Below, in pieces: positions 11,926 to 25,790 of a DNA stretch of 64,000 nucleotides (position 1 is its first letter; each line of letters opens with the position of its first letter). Source of the DNA: Phoebastria nigripes. Taxonomy: Eukaryota > Chordata > Aves > Procellariiformes > Diomedeidae. The notes beneath the pieces were generated by a model. It ran no database searches, had not been told where the DNA came from, and was given only the letters and a program-made list of their open reading frames with translations. The stretch is taken from contig JAYKAV010002780.1 in NCBI GenBank assembly GCA_035582835.1, positions 368,153-432,152 of the forward strand. Reading direction: 5' to 3'. Both the position numbers and the translations under genes were made by a program.

Positions 11926-14900
11926 TTATAAACTGGGACTGGGATTACATCCAGTTACAAGAAGGGACATTTCAATGCGATATGTACAAAAGGAGAATGG
12001 AGGAAGCAGCCAAAGGAAAGCTATGAACTGAATACAAAGAACCTGTGTTTCAAAGTAAAAGACCCACCACTTAACAAGACAGTATAATTTTTGAGACTGC
12101 ATCTATTTCAGACAATCAGAAAGTAATTTGGACCTTTAACTACAAAACAGAAATTCCTCAGTTGGGTGGGTTTTTTCCATCAGCCAAACCTCCTTCAGTG
12201 GGTAGCAGGAGTTTTGATGAGAGTTCAGTTGCTAAGACAGACATTTTGAGGGCCTGACCTTCAAACTGTAAAGTTCTGCTTGTAATTTCACCTACCTAAA
12301 TTCCAAGAGAGATTTCCTTCTGTTTCCTCTACTTCAAATAATAATAAGGACGGGCAATTATTTTTAAGAGGATCCTTATAAACTGAAATATAAGGGTGCA
12401 TTTCTAACATCATTTTTGAGGCCACTTTTATCCTTCTTAAATTATTTTCAAGCTCTATGAGGGTTTCAGCAAAACAATTCAAAATGCTTGTCTCCACTAT
12501 CCAGTAATTCAAGGCTGATTTGTAAATCCTTACATAATGTTCATGGATTTTTCAAATGCTTCTCTTTTCTCTTATTCTTTTCCCAAGTCTTGTTTAATTT
12601 AACCAATCAAAAATCCATTTATTTCTGATGTGAAAATTAGTTAATGCAAATAAAGCCTGGCTGACATTTGCAAATCATTTGCCTGCAATCACTACTCTTT
12701 CCTCTTCCGAAACCACATTTACTCATGTCTCTGTGTGATCGATTGTGTCTTGGGTATACACTTTCAGATACATCAAGAAAACATGATACATTGCTGCTGG
12801 TCAGTACATGTGCCACATATTAATTATTTATTATTCACATGTAAGAGTTTTGGCCATGTCTACATTGGAGTCCACAACAGAGACTCCTTCAAAATCAATG
12901 ATGAAGATACCTGAAGAAGTTCTTCCTACACAGCAAAGACACTAGCTGGGGGCAAAAATACAGTAGTCATACTGTGCAGCATTGTGCCTAACAAAGCCCA
13001 TGTGTGCTGAGTTCTGGCTCCATGCTTTATTGATATACTGTATTGCTTCTGTATCCAGTGCAAGTATTAGTATGGGCAGCCTCATACCACACTCCTTTGC
13101 AGGGGTAGGCTTGTCCTTCATTAATCTACAGGCAGTGTTGAAGGATTTGCTACCTTATTTCTGCCACAAGAAAAAGCAAGAGAATCATAAGTCTTATTAA
13201 AAAGCACAACATTAAAGACTTAGGTTTCTACCTTCCCCCAGCTCCTCAGTTCTGAACTAACCTCTCCCCTGGCATCATCAAATGCTCATCTTCTCTTCTT
13301 TTGCATATATTTTTGAAGCTAGTTTAAGCTTGAAGCTAATCTTAAAGCTGGTATCAGCTTCTGGCTGGGGACACCTTCCATGCTAGTAGCAGTGCTGTTC
13401 AAGTAATTGCTAACATTACCAATTTGGCACTTTTCCTTTTTTTTTTCCTTCCTTCTCCCCAAGAGAAACTGCAGGAAAAATATAGGACATTTTGTTTTGA
13501 ATCCTGACTTACATGTTTGATAGTTTCAGTACCCCTTAAAAAACCACAAGGTTACATCACCAAGTTAACCTTCACTTCTGCAAAATGCAGTAACCTCATG
13601 ATCCTGGAGAAGGTGGATCAACGGCAACGTTGGCCTAAGGACCAGCAATCTTCAAGTGCACTGCCATTGCAGGCAGCAATGCAGCATGAGGATATCAGAC
13701 AGGTTTAAACACATTAGCTCAGGTACTGGAAGCTGATTTACTGCGTTGGCACAGAGCTCTACATGTGCTAATTTAAGTTGCTTCTCAACTAACAGCTGTG
13801 TCCTTGCAGTAATTGCTATGACTTTTATCTGTTGTTTTCTAGAGTCTCACTACAAGAGAGGCCAAAGTGGAATCAACTCTATATTAAGACACCTACATTT
13901 TGGTATGTACATGCAGCTGTTTAGGTGTTAACCATAGCTGTCCAAGCCCCCAGGGTAAGTCAGCAGAGAGGCAGTCAGTGGAATTTGCAGAGTAATTCAA
14001 TCCAACTTATAAACCTAGAGCTTGACTGGGTTTCCAAAACTAGGTGCATCTGATGTACCTGGATATCTGAGATGTCTACCCTGGAGCAGCAGGTATGATC
14101 AGGACCTACAGAAGATCCATGCACTTCTGAAAGGGTGGCTGTAGGCAAAATGGGATGTTCTAAAGAGGACTGGATTCACCTGAGGTGTGTCATTATGTAT
14201 GTTCAGTAGTGGGTCACCTGAGTCACTTGCCATGATCTCTTGACTATATTGACTGGGTCTTCACAGACTACCATGGGAGCCCAGACACCTCACATGCAGA
14301 AACCTACAAGTAGTCACTCACGTTTAGGTGTCTTGATATGGAAGTGGCCGCCAGTTCCAATGTGTGCTTACAGAGTACATCATACTGATGAGCAAGTTTG
14401 CTGCTGTGATGACCCTAAAGGATGGATGTAGGCTTCAGCCTGTACTGAGGGACCAGACCACAGTGACTTCCCATTCTGGTGCACAGTAGTGTCTCAGTAC
14501 ACAAATAAGGGTACTCCACTCTTGTCCCTTCCTTCCCCCTCAGGTCCCCAAGATCTTTATCAACCTCACCTCTGCAAATGCTCACATAGTTCCAGGATGT
14601 ACTATAGAAAAAAATTACTCCTCTATTCCTGCCCTTAACGTGTCATGTCCCATCCTCCACCTCCCAATATCTAAAATCTCCCCTTCCTTCCTGATGAGGT
14701 CAGGAAAGTTTTGCTTCATGCCTTTCATGTGGAACAGTCTAGCCCTAAAGACAAGAGATGACAGACAAATGAGGGTACAACATCCACCGGGAAGCGGGCA
14801 GAGGTGAAAAAGGACATGAGTAACCAAAAAAACAATGACGTAGCAGCTCCAATTAGACTCATCTTTGTCAGTGAGGGTCGGGGAGGGGGGTCAGCTAGGT

Positions 14901-16072
14901 TTCTTTCTTTCCTCTCTTCAATGTGAGATGGTGGTGGCTAGGCAGCTGGTGTGCTGTGACAGCTGCTTGTAACGCCATTCATAATTGCCCCATTGATACC
15001 TTGAGCTGCCTCTGGCTGTTTGTTGTATCCACCTGTTGTCTTTGGTCTGAGCTCCTAAACCCTGTGTTACAGGGGCTGTTGCTTTCCAGCATGCTCTCTC
15101 CAACCCTGCCACGGGCCCCCCTGTGCTATCACAAGGTAAGCAATAAATAATGAAGCACCCAATTATTTAAGTAACAGTGCGGCGGGAGTTGGTGAAAAGG
15201 TTTAAGCTAAGCAAAGTTGGATTTCTGGTGGAAAGATCTGGCAATTTGCTCCAAGCGTATGGGGTGTCATGGGAGAAAGCATAGATAAATTTGCAGGGGT
15301 AGGAAATGGAAGAAGAATTAAGGCTAGTGTTATCACTGGATGTGTTTTCTTATGGCCATTTGGCTCATTACTAATGTACTATTTCACCATCTCTCACTGC
15401 ACTAATGTCAATGGAAAGAAAAAAAAAACAGTAAGAAAAAAATACATTTATGATGTTTTTGTATGTATTCTTTTATGTTCCTGTGTCCATATATTCCCAA
15501 TATGGGGCTCTGGAACATTTGGAGTCTTCAGATCTGTAGAGACTTTCATCTGCTTCTAAACACTGCCAGCTCAACGGACAGATTGATTGCACTTGGGACA
15601 GGCAATCACNTTATAAAATGTTGTGTTTCATAAAAATACTTTGCTTTTTTTCTCCCACTTCAGCCAAGTTTTCCAGAGCATACTATCCAAAATTATACAA
15701 GAAAAGTAGTGAATTTACAAAGTATGTGTTATCTGCAAGAGACACTGACTCCAGTAGTCTTGCTGCCTGCACTGCATTCTATCGGAGAGGGAGGTGGCAA
15801 AAGCTGGAGCTTTTTATATAATATGAAGCTTCACAGTGACTTTACACACAGCTAAAATGAACTGATGAGGAAACTAATATTCAGAAAATACTGAAGACTC
15901 AATATAAAAGCTCTAGTTTGTCTCAGACAGTAAAAATCTGAACTTTTCCATGGAGAGTTTGTTCATGCCAGCGTGCCCATATTGTTTATCAGAACATCAC
16001 ATTCCTGAAGAATTTGACCTTGACTATGGTTCTTGTTGGGTAATAGAGGCCTACAGAAATGAAATCTAAAGT
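11926..16072. other. Intergenic, mostly single copy
   Basis: No gene recognised. Around 12850-13120 a ggccatgtctacattgg word recalls the 'ggcc(c/t)tgtctacact' start of old sauropsid DNA transposons, but support is weak. Homopolymer A runs lie near 15420. Open frames are at most 96 codons and match nothing known. Confidence 0.4.
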
Positions 16073-16375
16073 AATACAGAAGCACAGAAACTCTAGATTG
16101 GAAGGAATCTCTGGAGGTCATCTGATCCAGTCCCCATTCAAAGCAGAAGTCACAGAAGGTAGCTCGGGGCTCTCCCCAGCCAACTTCTGAGTATCTCCAA
16201 AGACAGAGACTCTACACGCTCTCTGGGCAGCCTGCTCCACAGCTTCACCACCTTCATTGTGAAGAAAAAAAAAAAATTCCTAATATTTAACGTGAATTTC
16301 CTTTGCAGCAACTTTGCCTTTTTTAGCCATTTGTTATAAAAGACTGAAAAGTCTTTACATCATCTCTTAGGTAGA
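16073..16375 (-). mobile_element. CR1 LINE 3' fragment (avian-type)
   Basis: Classic antisense CR1 3' end on the + strand: tggaaggaatctctggaggtc, atctgatccagtcccc, caaagcagaagtcacag, gagtatctccaaagacagag, actctacacgctctctggg and cagcctgctccac, then an A run and aattcctaatatttaacgtg. On the minus strand this is the end of the CR1 reverse-transcriptase frame plus 3' UTR. Truncated and inactive. This is the best evidence in the window for a bird source. Confidence 0.85.
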
Positions 16376-19300
16376 GAAGGATTATCCACCTGCTAGCCTG
16401 AAGAACCTGCGCACAGAAACATTTTTACANGGAACAAGAATTCAAGCAAAATTTTAGGCTGATTTCCCAAGGAAAAGAGGTTCACAAGATCACATATTCA
16501 ATGTGTTTGTGTCTGTCTGTTCCCCACTAATACTTTCTGAACTTGATAGTTTGTTTCAACCAAGTATGATGGAAGTATAGCAATCTCAGATGATAGATTA
16601 CAAGTTTAATGAAAACCNGTGTGTGGGTAGATGAGATAGACCATTGTCAGTACCCTCATTGACAAAAAGCTGCAATTTGAACTCAATTGTTATTAGATAC
16701 CTGAGGATCCACATGGCACAAAGGCATCCTGAATGCCCCAGCTAAAAGAAAAGATGTGCTCAGACAGCTAGCGTTGTATTAGTCATCAGAGAATCCAACC
16801 ACGGGATACAAATCCATAGGGAACTAGGCTTCATTAGTTCTGCTGCTCATGAAATGCTTTGGTTTTTTTACCTTTACTCTTATGCTTCAGCTGAGCGGTC
16901 ATAAATTTCTACCAGCAAAAAAGGTCCTTCATATAATCTCCCTTTATAGATCATCATTCTCTTACACGAGAAAGAGAATGGCTAAGAATAGCTGGTCAGA
17001 TGATTTACTATTACAATTTTCTGTGGGTATATGGGATTTCTGGATGTCACTCAGCTGCCCTTAACAATAGCAAGGACACAATTGTTTCCATAGTAATACC
17101 CATTCCAAAGGGGTGAAGGTGTGTGTGTTGGGGGGAGAGTACAAAGCAAGTGGGAGGCACAGGTTACGCAGACTTGCATAAAGGACAAAAATCAGGCACA
17201 ACAGAATTTGATCCTGCGATCCTTGCTATAGGAATTCCTCTTTTAAGGTCATCCTATTGCACTGAATCCAGCAGAAAACTGACTTGGGCAAGTATGCAGG
17301 CTAAGACTCTTTCACATTATAGACAATGTAAATATGTGGGAGAGCTTTATGTCTTTTGTCACGCTTCTGTCTTGAATAACTTAACCACAACTGCACCACT
17401 GTTAATGAAAGAAGACATCCCTAGTTTGTGGCGACAGGATAGTACACCTTGCCATGCTATTTCATTTCTTACTCGATCCAATAGACAAGTGTGGTCCAGC
17501 AGGTTAGCCTCCTAAATAACCTAATGGTCTAAAATAGATGGTCTCTCTGTGATTCTCTTAAAAGGAGTTAACCAAATAACAATTTCCTGACAAACAGGCT
17601 AAACATGTCTTACACCTTTTCATCTAAAAATACCCTCTGAACAGAGAAATTCTGCTGCTGCAGCATCTGTCAGAGCTTTTCTGCTGCATTCTAGTATTCT
17701 TGGTCATCCTAAAGAAAACAAGCATTGCAGAAACAAAGGAAAGCCAATGCTGAAGTAAATAAAACACTTCTGCCTCTTTCTTCTATGGTTTAATAGAAAA
17801 TGCTCATCACATGGTCTCCCAGCTGCAGCAGGAGAAGTACCAAGAAGGTTTTAATAAAAATAGCTTTTATAAATGACTGAGGGAGGGTGGAAATCGAAGA
17901 ATTTTTCTGCAATTCCATTTGTCCAAGATGGCTCCTGGTGCTGGTGCTAAAAGCTCTGGTATTGACTCAGCCGGTTATACGACCCTTTGAGCCAGAGCCA
18001 ATATAGATGAGCAGAAGATAAGCTCAGGCCCCAGAAACAGGAAAAGGGCATTGGAACGTAGATAATAAAATAATCTAGTCCATCTTCTAGTCCTTAAATG
18101 ATCCTGTTGTTTTTTTAATATTCTGCAATATGAGTTGTGAATCTAAATATTGTAGGGAAGTAGCTATGAAAAGAGCACATTTTATTTCTGAATCTCTTCC
18201 CCAGGTTGGAGTTCGGAAGTCAGCCTTCCCTAGCCAACCATAAAGGGTGCTTCCAAGACAGTGCTCTCCCAGGGAGACATCATGTTGTTGATTTTCCTTG
18301 AGATAAAACACATCTTCTGGCCCTTAATTTGTTTAGCGTTTTCTTTATGAAGTGAATTGATTCTGGAAGCCAAAAAGCCTTTCCCAACCACAAAATGATG
18401 TGAGAAAATCTAACTCTTCTCAACAGGGCTTCAAGATGGGGTCATGCCAAAACACAATCACAGGAGGGCTTCGTCTGAAGAACCCCTGTCCCACTGGCTG
18501 TTTGTCCTGCTCTCTTCCTTAAGTTAATGCTGCAAGGTGAGCTGCATGGGCTGATCCCAGGCTGATCTGTGCCCAGAACCTCACTGCCATTAAGGTGGAT
18601 TTATTTTTCAGTGGATACAGGGGCAGTGTGGGACTGTGAAGTGATCAGTTGTTGGCATCCAGTTCCCCCTCGCCCTAGTAGAGAAAATGTTGAGTGGGCT
18701 TGAGCTTTGTGATTAGGGTTTTCTTGTTTAAACCTGCGGTTGTAAAGCACACACACGCACAACCTGCTTTACAGAGCTGAAAATGCTATATGACAATATA
18801 ATGAACAATTTGTGGGTGGGAAGGGATAGCATTAGCAATCTTTGACCACATGAGCAAATGTAGCCACAATAATTGTAATAATTGTGGAAAAGGCCTAGAA
18901 AAGCTGGCAGAAGCAAAAGAAATAGCCAGACTGTCTCCTGAGGACCAGACTGTGATACAACCTGAGGGCTGGCACAAAAGAAGAGAGGGAAGTTTGTGTT
19001 TCTTTCTCCTTTGGAGTCACTGCGTGTTTCTCCTGAAATGCAGGAGGAAGCAGGTTCTCTAGGCTCACCACGCTTCCCTGTGCCAGGCAAGCTGATGGGA
19101 AGACCCAGGCTGGGGAGGGAGCGGAGGCTGAGGCGAGCCTTAAGCACGCACACCCTGGGCTGCCCAGGAGCACAGCTCTACCAGTGCACCGAGCAGAGTG
19201 TGCTATGACAGGGAAAAGACCCACTGCAGTCCTCTGCATCTTGTGGGGTTGGATGAGGAGAGTAGATTATGAGCTACCAATTCCCTTTTCCTTCTGCAGC

Positions 19301-19414
19301 GGTGCGTCTTTCTCTGGGATAGCACTTACGCACTGCTACTTTCAGCGCGTTTTATCATAGCTGGGTTTTACAGTCATTACGATAGCAGTTGAGCTCTTTC
19401 CCTCACCCTCCAAT
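16376..19414. other. Intergenic, nothing recognised
   Basis: Includes a 130-codon + frame (17123-17515) and overlapping 114-141-codon minus frames (18728-19239). None resembles a known protein or has supporting splice or promoter context. Confidence 0.45.
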
Positions 19415-19475
19415 AATGGCCTTATTTTATTAAGTGCCGTACAAACACATACACAGAAACAGTGCCTCCTCCGCA
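19415..19475 (+). repeat. Short old amniote repeat fragment
   Basis: Contains taagtgccgtacaaacacat, matching the 'gcgctgtacaaacacat' core of the family also seen at 33808-33910. Confidence 0.35.
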
Positions 19476-21371
19476 CAGCTACATCTCCGAACCAACTTGA
19501 GCTAGAAAATGTGTAGTTCTCATCCAAGCTCGTAATTGTTTCTCTTTTCTGTAACTGAACATGTATGCCACACAGACTGATATATACTGTCCCTATTTAA
19601 AAACTGACANGATGGGTTGTTTTCATATCTAGCAGGAACAAGGAAAACGCGAACAAAAGTCAAGAGAGAAAACAAATCTGTATATTTCCATGAAAGAGCC
19701 AATCTATTTTAGAGTCATCTTAGGCTGTGTTTTCAGTTGGGTTTTGTTTGTTTATTTGTTGGTTTCCTTTGCTATGCTGATGAATGATATCGATTTGCAT
19801 CACACAGAAGCTGCAGATACAATCCTATGCCTATTTCCATTAAATGCAACATTCAAAGCACCCAACATCACTTGGAGACTTTCCTGACTTTGATGCCTCT
19901 GTACACTAGCAAAGGTAGAGCATCAGGAAAAAGCTTTGTCATCTTGTTTTTCTCAATTCCTTCCCTTCACCACACAGTTGTTTTGTTTATTTATTTATTT
20001 TACGAACCCATTTTTTTTTTATATATTTTGCTATGCATATTTATAATGAAAAGATGATCTGTGTCCTCATTACTGCTCTATTGCTCGATGATGAAAAAAC
20101 AAGTTAACAAAGGAAAATGCTTTTCAGTCAGCTCATAATGTTCCCTGCTGTTCAACTGGGACTGCAAAGAGTATGGTTTAATGAAAGAAGGTGAGAAGGT
20201 GAAAAAAAACCCTAATGAGGGTGTTTCTCTGCATTAAAAGATCACTTAGGAGCAGCAGTGATTTCCTTTGTGATAGAAAAATGTAAAAAAAAAGGTTCAA
20301 AAGCAGCATCCCCAAGGTCAAAGAGGCCCATCCTCTCTAACACAGTATACTCACTCTCCTCCCCAACAACCTCCTTTTTCCACCTGGACCAGCATTTTGT
20401 AATTTTCAGATGGTGGAGAGAAAAGAAACTCATGTGCCTCAGCCAGCTTTTAGCTCTGAAGGAACATGCAAAAATGCCGTAGCCGGCACTCAAAGCTGCA
20501 TGCACCATTAACAGGGCAGCTCATGAACCCTTACCTAGAGATTCAAACTCTGCAGAAAAAGAGACTCCAAAATTGTGATCTTCAACTCGTGAGATTACTG
20601 CCATTTGCTCCGGAGACTTGCAATGAAGAGTGAGTCAATACCAAGCCACACTCAGCAGAGCACACAGTGCCAAATGGTTCAAAGCACAGAGCCAATTAGA
20701 GCCGCTGAAGCCAGAAGGCGCTGCTCTGAACGGGAGCACCATATCATGGCTTCACACTGAACACAGCAGCTTCCTTCCAGTGTGCCGGAGCCGAGAGAAA
20801 GAATGAGAAAGGAAGGAGGAGGGGACGGTGGACTTCAGCCCAAAGGAACATTTCTAAGAGTCCTTTCCCGGGCATCAGCAAATGTCTAACAGGCAACAGA
20901 TGTCAGATAAGCAATTCCCCGCCTCTGAATCTGGGGAAGCCTTTGTTTTAGAACAGAGGTTTCTCCGTAGCGAGTGCTCACCAGTCTTCTGGCTCTTCTT
21001 CTTTTCTGTCATATTTGTCAGGAGCTGGTGGAAGGAACGTGATACAGCACAGTATCGCTGCCATCAGAGCAAAGGAAAAAACCTTGTTAGTACCCCACAG
21101 TGCCACCCACAACAGAATAGACAAAACATTACAAAAAATCAATATAGCAGAAGATTAAGCTCAAACGCATTCTGCCTGGTATGGCTACTAACACCCCTCA
21201 GTAGTAAACTGAGAATTTTTTAAAAACGTATGCATGCTTAACTGTTACGTGTCTCTTTCCTTCATTCATTGAGTTCATAANCTACATTACATAGAACAGT
21301 GGCTAAATTGGTTCATCATTGCTCAACTCCAATTTAAAAGGACAAAGCAAGAAGCTGAAGAGAATAATATT
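19476..21371. other. Intergenic, nothing recognised
   Basis: AT-rich, then mixed composition. The stretch 20600-20900 is purine-rich with short GC-rich words but shows no gene. Confidence 0.4.
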
Positions 21372-21465
21372 TGGGGAACTGGATAGCTTCAGGGGATAGT
21401 TAATGACAGGATAGAGAGACTTGAATCCTGCATCACTGGTTTTAATTTGGTTCAGGGGCAGCAGT
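21372..21465 (+). repeat. Possible tRNA-derived SINE remnant
   Basis: Has an A-box-like tagcttcagggga and a B-box-like ggttttaatttgg about 50 bases apart, in an arrangement recalling sauropsid Pol III SINEs. Diverged and uncertain. Confidence 0.3.
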
Positions 21466-21979
21466 AACACAAAGTCATTACCATACCAGAGCTGTTCGTT
21501 TTCCTGCGTGAGACGAGTTGGTGGTCTCGGTCTGTTCCTAGCTGGTGGCCATGTGCGTTACAAAAGCCAGCAGCACATCTCCCGCTCTCAGTGGCTGGCG
21601 GAGTGGAAGAGCCGTGGTCAGGCTTGGAGAAAGGGCAGGGCTACCATGCCACCTGAGCAACAGGCTGAAGCGTGCTGTGGGGCCAGCCCAAAACAAGGAC
21701 GCTGCCATGCCTCGCCAATGAACATGACTGCCCGCTGGCAGCTCAACCCTTTCACAAGAGAACACCATTTGACTAAATACGGAGCTGGGTAATAAGCAAA
21801 GCCCCCCAGGTAACCCACTCACTTTCATGGGTTCTGTCATTCCCTGGGCTGNTTTTTTTTTATTGGCTGGATGGCAGTAAAGCTACTCCTGGACAATAAC
21901 ATTTCTGATTGGGTTTTTTTATTGTTATTATTTGCAATGTGTTAGTGCCTGCAGGTCACAGCCAGGATTATGACTTTGT
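21466..21979. other. Intergenic, nothing recognised
   Basis: Overlapping 100-123-codon frames on opposite strands, none recognisable. Confidence 0.4.
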
Positions 21980-22145
21980 TGTGATAGGTGCTCGGAAACT
22001 ACTAGTAAGAGACGGTTCTCGCTTTGATGACCTTATAGTTTAAATAGAAAAGCGTGAGAGTGGTGAAAGAAAGGAGATACTGTTATCCTCATTTTACAGC
22101 TGGGGAGCACCAGCACAGAAAGACGAACAGCAGGATGTCCTGAGG
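21980..22145 (+). repeat. Old amniote interspersed repeat
   Basis: Blocks gtaagagacggttctcgctttg, ttatagtttaaatagaaaagcg, ggtgaaagaaaggaga, gttatcctcattttacagctgggga and agcacagaaaga appear in the order of a remembered sauropsid repeat ('aagagacagtccctgc', 'cttacagtctaaatagacaag', 'attatccccattttacagatgggga', 'gaggcacagaga'). Confidence 0.6.
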
Positions 22146-22794
22146 TGCTGAGCTCCCGGAGNTCTTGCTGAACTCAGTGAAACTTGTGGGTGTTCAACAG
22201 AATGAATGGAATAGAACATTCATAAAGTGACGGACAAAGTTTACTTTTCATAAAAATATGAAATACAAGCATTTAAAAAAAAAACCTGAGAGGGCAAAGA
22301 ATTGGTGGAATTTGCGATTTAGAAAGAGCATAGAATCAGCTGGATTATCTCATCTGTTACCCCTTTTCCTCTTCTTCCTGAAATAAGAACTGAAGGAAAT
22401 TCCATTTGCAATTGTACTGGGGGTGGCCAGCAGATACCTGACTGATGCACTGCTTTGAAATATGCTAACTGGGAGCAACCAAAAGAAAAGTGAGAACTTG
22501 GGCTCTCAGGGTCTATGTCCACCCCCATCTTTTCCCTCAGACCTCATCTTTGTTATTGAATGGTTTTCTCTCCAGTGGCAGCAAGGCTTAAAGTGTGAGT
22601 AAAGACAAAACTGCAACTAGCCCTTCACTATTTTAAGTATTTTGTAATCATATACTTTAAAAAGGCAGCCGTCGATGTGTTCTGGAATTCCANCATGTGG
22701 TTGAGAGCCCAACAAAATTCAGGTATTCTAGTTTCCCTAGGTGTTTGGGGTTTAAAATTTTGCTCCAAATCAGAATAGCTGAATTCTTTACCTC
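22146..22794. other. Intergenic, nothing recognised
   Basis: No gene. Two ambiguous bases (near 22162 and 22693). Confidence 0.4.
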
Positions 22795-23120
22795 AAGAAA
22801 GTTGCGGATAACATTAATTTCAGATCAATGGAAATATGTGATTCAGCTTTTCAAATTTTGTATTATTTTGTAATATACAATATAAAATGAAATATTTTGA
22901 AACCAAAACTCATTTTGAAGGAAGAAATTGAAACATTTAGCTTGGAAATGTCAAAATGAGATGTTCCCACACTGTTGGAACATCCCTCCACCACTTACTC
23001 TTTTTTAAATGACATTTTCGGTGCAACCGACACAAGTTTGCAAAGCGTTTCAATTTTGACAGGGTTGCATTTTCCAGTGGAAAGCTGTTCTTTCAGAGGT
23101 TTTCCAACCAGCTCCACTAG
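22795..23120 (+). repeat. AT-rich old interspersed repeat (copy 2)
   Basis: AAATTTT/GAAAT-rich sequence ending in ttttccaaccagctccactag, close to the characteristic end of an old sauropsid repeat. Same family as 330-600. Confidence 0.5.
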
Positions 23121-24689
23121 GAACAGGTGTCACGGGATCGCAACAACCTCCCCTTTGCCAAATTGCTAAATTAAAAGCAAGATCCTGGAAAAGTGGCTGG
23201 GGTGTGCAAGGCATGAGGGGTCACAGGACGCCCCACTGTGAAGAAGGTTGAGAACCTGGTGCTTGAATCACCTCTGTCTATCCGTACATCTTGTCTCCTG
23301 CGGAACTGCTATGCCTGTGGGCTGAACTGGCAGTAGCAACTGTGGGGGATTTTAGGGGGAAAAAAAAACCTCAGTGCGTGGGCATGGCTACATGCTCAAC
23401 ACTGCAATTTCCCTCTCTACCATCCGAGTTTAGAAGTGACAGAAAGAAGGATTACCCCGAGATTGGAGTAACTCCCAGTTCAGGATGGGGATCTTTAGCA
23501 AGCCATGAATGTGGATGTGGGATGAGCAGTAACACGTGCCCTTAAATTCTCTCTGTGGGCTGATTTTAGTCCGGCGATGTCTACTGGACATGACTCGCCT
23601 TTGCCCAGGGGATGTGTCCCTCCATGAATGTGGAAGAGAAGCTTAACCTGGTAGGTTCACATTAAAAGCAAAAGTACCCAACTCTTTCAAAGAATTAAAT
23701 GAAAAGTCTTAGTTCTCTGAGGAGGAGAAGTCAGGACTTTCTGAAATGCACAGCCACAGAGAATTCTGTTCTGATTTACTGCAGTGTTAAATAAAGTTCT
23801 TTTTACACACCACCACTTCCGAATGACCAAACAGACTGACTAATATCAGAAACTGGAGCTGGGCACAAATGAGTTAGCCTTTTTTTCTTTTCTACTTTTC
23901 TCACAGGAATGCCATTTGAAATTATCTCCTTTCTTGTTAATTTAACAATTACCATCGGAAAGAGCCAGCAGTGGAAAAAATATAGGCAGTAATTATGATC
24001 TTGCAGACTCGCTGTGGGACTAGATGCAAGGAAAACACTGGATTGTGAGAATGGGTCTGTGCTCCTCGGCAGATGCACTTCCCCAGCTGGAGCCCTGAGA
24101 TTTTGGGTGCCTCAGGCCTTGGGGGCCCAGCTCGAGAAACCAAGAGGAAGACTCACTGTCAGATGGCAGGCACATCTCAAGGTGGGCACCCCTAAAAAAT
24201 ACAGACACCCGAAATCTTTAACCTTCACTCGTGAAGAGTTCAGTGCTTTTTTTCCTGAGAAACGAGGAATACGGCGTATTCCTCCTCCACGGGTGGATGT
24301 GGTAGATGGACCAGTTAANGTCTTTAGACACTATGTCAAATGATAAATATTTATCATGTTTCTGTATTAATACGTGTGAAGGCAAATACATATTTATGAC
24401 ACTGCAGAGGCAGAAGCACGTGGAGCAAAGCCAGCTGGATATTATAGCCTTTAGGAACTGGCTGTTGAATAAAGCCCAGCTTTCCGGCTTTGCCCGTTGC
24501 CCGTCCGCCTTTGGAGCCACTTCGTCCCTCAGAGATGAGGGATTCCCCAGCACTTCTGAGGGCTGCCGTGACAGCTGTTGTGTAAGCCCGAAAATAACCA
24601 AGGCAGGACTCAAGGATAGTGAGGAAAAGGGAAATAAACGATGGTAAAACTCTGGCGTTTCAGAGGAAATACTGGCACGGGGAAGGGGC
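23121..24689. other. Sequence 5' of the CpG island
   Basis: At 23205-23270 the words ggggtcacagga and gaaggttgagaacctggtg recall an old DNA-transposon end. The rest is unremarkable. Frames that enter the CpG island from here extend only because the gap lacks stops. Confidence 0.4.
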
Positions 24690-25019
24690 TCGGCCTTGAG
24701 GGACAGCCTGCGAGCGCAGCCATGGTCGAAGCCCCAGCGGCCGCCAACCCACCCAGCCCCCGGGGCGCACCGACCCCGAGGCCCCGCGGCGAGTGCGGGG
24801 CCTGTCCCCGCTCTCCCCGCGCCACGCCGGCGGGAGCCCGGGGCCGCCCGTCTCAGCCCCCGGCGGGGCGTAGAAGGCGGGAGGCCGGACCGGGCCCCGC
24901 GGCGGGGCAGCGCTGCCCCCCCCGGCGGGGAGGCGCCGTCCGCCCCCGCGGGCCGGAGGAGGCGCTGCCTTCCACATTGGCTGGAGGCCCCGCGCACCGC
25001 CTCCCCCGGCCCGGCTCCC

Positions 25020-25567
25020 NNNNNNNNNNNNNNNNNNNNNNNNNNNNNNNNNNNNNNNNNNNNNNNNNNNNNNNNNNNNNNNNNNNNNNNNNNNNNNNNN
25101 NNNNNNNNNNNNNNNNNNNNNNNNNNNNNNNNNNNNNNNNNNNNNNNNNNNNNNNNNNNNNNNNNNNNNNNNNNNNNNNNNNNNNNNNNNNNNNNNNNNN
25201 NNNNNNNNNNNNNNNNNNNNNNNNNNNNNNNNNNNNNNNNNNNNNNNNNNNNNNNNNNNNNNNNNNNNNNNNNNNNNNNNNNNNNNNNNNNNNNNNNNNN
25301 NNNNNNNNNNNNNNNNNNNNNNNNNNNNNNNNNNNNNNNNNNNNNNNNNNNNNNNNNNNNNNNNNNNNNNNNNNNNNNNNNNNNNNNNNNNNNNNNNNNN
25401 NNNNNNNNNNNNNNNNNNNNNNNNNNNNNNNNNNNNNNNNNNNNNNNNNNNNNNNNNNNNNNNNNNNNNNNNNNNNNNNNNNNNNNNNNNNNNNNNNNNN
25501 NNNNNNNNNNNNNNNNNNNNNNNNNNNNNNNNNNNNNNNNNNNNNNNNNNNNNNNNNNNNNNNNNNN
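25020..25567. other. Assembly gap (548 Ns)
   Basis: An unbroken run of N inside the CpG island, typical of GC-rich promoter sequence lost in sequencing. It may hide the CNR1 transcription start or part of exon 1. Confidence 1.
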
Positions 25568-25784
25568 GGGCGGCGGTGGTCGGAGAGGAGGCGCCGAGGG
25601 GAGGGAAGGGAAGAAGGGGAGGCAGCCGCGGGGAGAAGTCTCCCACCTCCTCCTTCCCTTCGCCGGCACCGCCTCCTCGGCGCTCCCCTGTGCCGGGGTG
25701 CCCGGGCGGGGCGGTGCTCCCGCTCCCTGCCGGGGGTCGGCGCGGCCGGAGCAGGCGGGGGACGCGGCCGGTGCCGTGCGGAGG

Positions 25785-25790
25785 GTAAGG
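25785..25790 (+). other. CNR1: Candidate splice donor of CNR1 exon 1
   Basis: GTAAGG preceded by AGG, inside the CpG island downstream of the GC boxes. It is the best donor-like match I see on the + strand there. A weaker alternative, GAG|GTGCGT, lies at 26134. Both are motif matches only. Confidence 0.3.

Noticed and set aside
17123..17515. 130-codon + frame as a gene
   Set aside because: No family resemblance and no promoter or splice signals; length is within chance for the amount of sequence.
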